Assembly: GCA_022706165.1 (NCBI GenBank)
Contig: JAKJDA010000030.1
Span: forward strand, 5,280 to 14,672
Length of the DNA stretch: 9,393 bases
Reading direction: 5' to 3'
DNA from: Candidatus Hydrogenedentota bacterium
GTDB taxonomy: Bacteria > Hydrogenedentota > Hydrogenedentia > Hydrogenedentales > SLHB01
The position numbers and the translations under genes are program-made. Numbering within the stretch: the stretch's first letter is position 1; every line of letters begins with the position of its first letter. Below are positions 7,292-9,393 of the stretch, piece after piece. The notes under the pieces are model-generated. The model made no database searches and was not told the DNA's origin. It worked only from the letters and a program-made list of their open reading frames with translations.

Positions 7292-7886
7292 GACGATCGG
7301 CTCTCCTGGGGTTGTTCCACCAACACGCCGCGCGCTGTGCGCAGAAAACGAACGGAAAAATGAGAAAAGACCGGGGGATCAGGAATGGACATGGCGACGC
7401 CATCGCCAAGCCTGCCGCAGCGCGATGGTCATCGCCGAATCTCCCTGGAACGGCGGATGCGCCCCCTACGGACGCCGCCGATGGAGAAAGTATGCCATAG
7501 CCCACGCGCCGGTTGCAAGGACATGCAAAAGCCGGGCGCATGGTCATCGGCCATTTTCTGCAGACAGCGCCGGTCTCTGTGCCGGGCGGTTTCATGCGCA
7601 GGGCAAATCGCGTTCCACCGCGAAACCGCGCGAATGCCACGAAAGGGGACCGCGTTGGCGGGCCTTATTTTCGCGGGGATCGCCCCTGTCGTGGTTGAAG
7701 GCTCTTACGACGCCCGGCGCGAAAAAGGGTCAGGGACGCTCGAACGAATCGAAAAGGCGATGCAATAACCCTTGCCGCGATCTCGTTTTTTGGAAAGCGG
7801 CTCTGTAAGATAAGACCATTGCCGCCGGGAATGTCCATGGGTTGGGGCGTCCTCCGGAGCCAAAACGAATACAGGAGGAAGATGTC
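7292..7886. other. Divergent intergenic region of 595 bases
   Basis: No gene here is convincing. The region separates hisI (minus) from the propeller gene (plus) and should hold both promoters, but no strong sigma-70 match is visible. Items seen: an inverted repeat TGGCGA / TCGCCA with a 5-base loop (7392-7408), overlapping ATGGCG / CGCCAT (7391-7403); a weak -10-like TAAGAT (7806-7811) without a good -35; and an open frame of 44 codons on the plus strand (7634-7768) without a Shine-Dalgarno. Longer frames across the region have arginine/proline-rich, non-protein-like composition. Confidence 0.6.
7873..7878 (+). promoter_or_regulatory. Perfect Shine-Dalgarno that decides the propeller gene start
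   Basis: AGGAGG lies 8 bases before the GTG at 7887. It selects that GTG over the in-frame upstream ATG (7842) and places the twin-arginine motif at residues 7-8, the normal distance for a Tat signal. Confidence 0.8.
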
Positions 7887-9248
7887 GTGGCAAAAAGCAT
7901 GGGAAGACGCGCTTTTCTCAAGAGCAGCGCAGGATGTGCGGCAGGCATCGGGTGGATTGCGACGGCGTCCGAGGCCAAGTGCCCGCCGGCGCCGCGCGTC
8001 GCGCGAGACATGAACGACTACCACGTCAAGTACTATCCTTTTGTCGATTATCCCGAGAGCGACACCTGCTGGTCACTGTCGGTCGGACCTGACGGGCGCA
8101 TTTATGCGGCGGCTTGCGGCGAAGGCATACCCGGCGGGGTCGTCAAAGTATTCCGATACAACGAGACGACGGACAAACTCGATTTTATCCTCGACGCCGC
8201 GAGCGCCGCGAACGACCCTGGCGATTCGGGCCGCGCGACGCAGTGCAAGATCCACTATTCATTTGCGCCGTCGATGCATGACGGCGTGCTGTACATGGCC
8301 ACGCACCTTTCGGGACCGCCCATCGATTTGCCGGCGTATTCGCCGTGGTATTTTTGGCATGACCCGGAACGTTGCTTCAAAGGCAGTGCGTTGATTGCGT
8401 ACGACACAAAGGCCGACAAGGTCTTGTGGTCGGACACGCTGATCCCGAAAGAGGGCTGCCGGTGCTTGTTGCACGATGAAGAACGCGGCTTGCTCTATGC
8501 CATCAGCTATCCGCGCGACCACTTCATTATCTACAACTTGAAAACGCGCGAGCGCCGCGACATGGGCCGCATCGGTTCGGTCAATTCGCAGGCCCTCTTC
8601 CTCGATAAGAAGCATCGCGTGTGGACGACCAGCGACTACGGCAAGCTCGTGCGCTACGACCCGGAACGGGGACGGCTCGAGCATTCGTCGGTTTCGTTGC
8701 CGCACAATCCCGCGTTTCAAAACGGCTGGCACAGCGTTTTTTATGATGTCGTGGCGCAGCCCGACGGCGAGTGCGTGTATGCGACAACGTGGTCCCCGCA
8801 ACCTCAACTCGTCCGCATTTGGCCCAACGAGGGCGATTGGCCCGTGGTGGAGGCCCTCGGGCCAATGACGCAGCCCCGCGACGAGACCATTCCCATGGAT
8901 ATGTTCCTGGATCACGCGGGCGGGCTGGTGTTTGGCGGCGACAGCATGTTGTACGTCGTGGCCTCGCGTTGGCGCGACGCGGCGTACAACCCGATGCCGC
9001 CCGAGCGCAAGGGGCGCGAGGGGGTTATCTGGCGCATCCATCCCAAGACGTTGCAGCGCGAAGAAGTCGCCGTGCTTTCCGAGCCGGACCCCGCGCAGTA
9101 CGTATCGCGCGGCGCCATCGACCACAACGGCGACTTGTATTTCGCGCATATCGGCGCAAAACCGCAGGGTATTTACAAAGTCACTGTTCCCAAGAACCGC
9201 AAAAGAAGAACGCGCACCTGCCGATCCGGATGTGGGGGTAATCGATGA
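7887..9248 (+). CDS. Tat-exported beta-propeller protein of unknown function
   Basis: This is a 453-residue exported protein. The N-terminus is a twin-arginine signal: GRRAFLK (6-12), a mildly hydrophobic stretch (13-27) and a probable cleavage site after ASEA (about residue 30), so it should fold before export by Tat. The mature part contains six or so repeated strands of beta-propeller type. Each has a D-G or D-x-x-G turn with I-Y-A or V-W motifs, for example VGPDGRIYAAACGEG, FLDKKHRVWTTSDYGKLVRYD, AQPDGECVYATTW, LVFGGDSMLYVVA and IDHNGDLYFAH. This resembles SMP-30/PQQ-type or Kelch-like propellers, but no catalytic motif assigns an enzyme activity. At least six cysteines occur, including GCRC. 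The GTG at 7887 is supported by AGGAGG 8 bases upstream. The last 15 or so residues are an odd basic, Cys-containing tail, possibly from a frameshift near 9201-9205. The stop overlaps the next gene as ATGA. Confidence 0.85.
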   Translation: MAKSMGRRAFLKSSAGCAAGIGWIATASEAKCPPAPRVARDMNDYHVKYYPFVDYPESDTCWSLSVGPDGRIYAAACGEGIPGGVVKVFRYNETTDKLDFILDAASAANDPGDSGRATQCKIHYSFAPSMHDGVLYMATHLSGPPIDLPAYSPWYFWHDPERCFKGSALIAYDTKADKVLWSDTLIPKEGCRCLLHDEERGLLYAISYPRDHFIIYNLKTRERRDMGRIGSVNSQALFLDKKHRVWTTSDYGKLVRYDPERGRLEHSSVSLPHNPAFQNGWHSVFYDVVAQPDGECVYATTWSPQPQLVRIWPNEGDWPVVEALGPMTQPRDETIPMDMFLDHAGGLVFGGDSMLYVVASRWRDAAYNPMPPERKGREGVIWRIHPKTLQREEVAVLSEPDPAQYVSRGAIDHNGDLYFAHIGAKPQGIYKVTVPKNRKRRTRTCRSGCGGNR

Positions 9249-9393
9249 TGAGCACACAACGCAAGAAATACGACATGAATTCGCCCGAACGCGGGCCGTT
9301 GTCGCACGAAATCATGCACGGGGCCTTCATGAAAGAAGGCACGATGGTGGCGTTTCCCACCTGCTTCCCGGGTGCGACGGTACCCATCGTCGC
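9245..9393 (+). CDS. Start of an unrecognised gene, cut by the window edge
   Basis: An open frame begins with tandem ATGs at 9245 and 9248, overlapping the propeller stop as ATGA, and stays open to the end of the window (about 49 codons). The translation begins MMSTQRKKYDMNSPERGPLS and later reads AFPTCFPGATVPIV. GGGGG about 6 bases upstream can serve as a ribosome site. There is no signal peptide. I do not recognise the family from this fragment. Tight coupling suggests it acts with the exported propeller protein. Codon use looks like that of its neighbours. Confidence 0.6.
   Translation, partial: MMSTQRKKYDMNSPERGPLSHEIMHGAFMKEGTMVAFPTCFPGATVPIV

Noticed and set aside
7385..7768. Plus-strand frame of 127 codons between hisI and the propeller gene
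   Set aside because: Arg/Pro/Ser-rich N-terminal two thirds, no Shine-Dalgarno, no recognisable motif; only its last 44 codons look at all protein-like and are kept as a weak observation.
7887..7980. Lipoprotein signal in the propeller protein (Cys at residue 17)
   Set aside because: The residues before the cysteine are S-A-G and lack the Leu-type residue at -3 expected of a lipobox; the twin-arginine signal with an A-x-A-like site after residue 30 fits better.
8259..9257. Minus-strand frame of 332 codons
   Set aside because: Antisense shadow of the propeller gene, which has a perfect Shine-Dalgarno, a Tat signal and beta-propeller repeats.

Overview
The window is GC-rich (roughly 60% by eye), densely packed bacterial chromosome. 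It carries ordinary housekeeping genes (greA, tat, HU/IHF, trpEG, hisI) beside proteins typical of large-genome environmental bacteria: a TMTC-like membrane glycosyltransferase with TPR repeats and a Tat-exported beta-propeller. The mixture recalls PVC-superphylum, Hydrogenedentota-like or deltaproteobacterial genomes. That placement is an impression from protein style and no marker gene here proves it. There are no RNA genes, insertion sequences, CRISPR arrays, phage genes or integration scars.

Layout. From base 5 to about 7291 every convincing gene lies on the minus strand; from 7887 to the right edge the genes lie on the plus strand. Read in the direction of transcription (right to left), the minus-strand genes form three blocks. 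Block 1 is hisI-trpE-trpG (7291 to 4840): 14 bases separate hisI and trpE, and trpE and trpG overlap by ATGA. Block 2 begins at a promoter with a perfect TTGACA -35 box (4718-4746). It holds an unrecognised C-terminally membrane-anchored protein, an HU/IHF-family protein 28 bases behind it, then tatC, tatB and a TMTC-like glycosyltransferase. A gap of about 140 bases before tatC may hold an internal promoter. Block 3 is greA alone, with its own extended -10 promoter (575-603) and a GC-rich hairpin in its leader.

A 595-base non-coding region (7292-7886) separates the divergent left and right halves. On the plus strand a Tat-signal beta-propeller protein (7887-9248) overlaps a second gene that runs off the right edge. 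The C-terminal tail of the propeller looks frameshifted.

How the genes work together. HisI acts in histidine synthesis, and TrpE/TrpG form anthranilate synthase, the first step from chorismate to tryptophan. TatC and TatB are the twin-arginine receptor components (no tatA in the window), and the divergent propeller protein carries a twin-arginine signal, so it is a plausible client. GreA and the HU/IHF protein serve transcription and nucleoid structure. I see no clear new defence or mobile system. The least explained items are the Gly8 membrane-anchored protein co-transcribed with an HU/IHF protein, the tatC-tatB-glycosyltransferase arrangement with an enlarged TatC periplasmic loop, and the exported-propeller operon with its suspicious 3' end.
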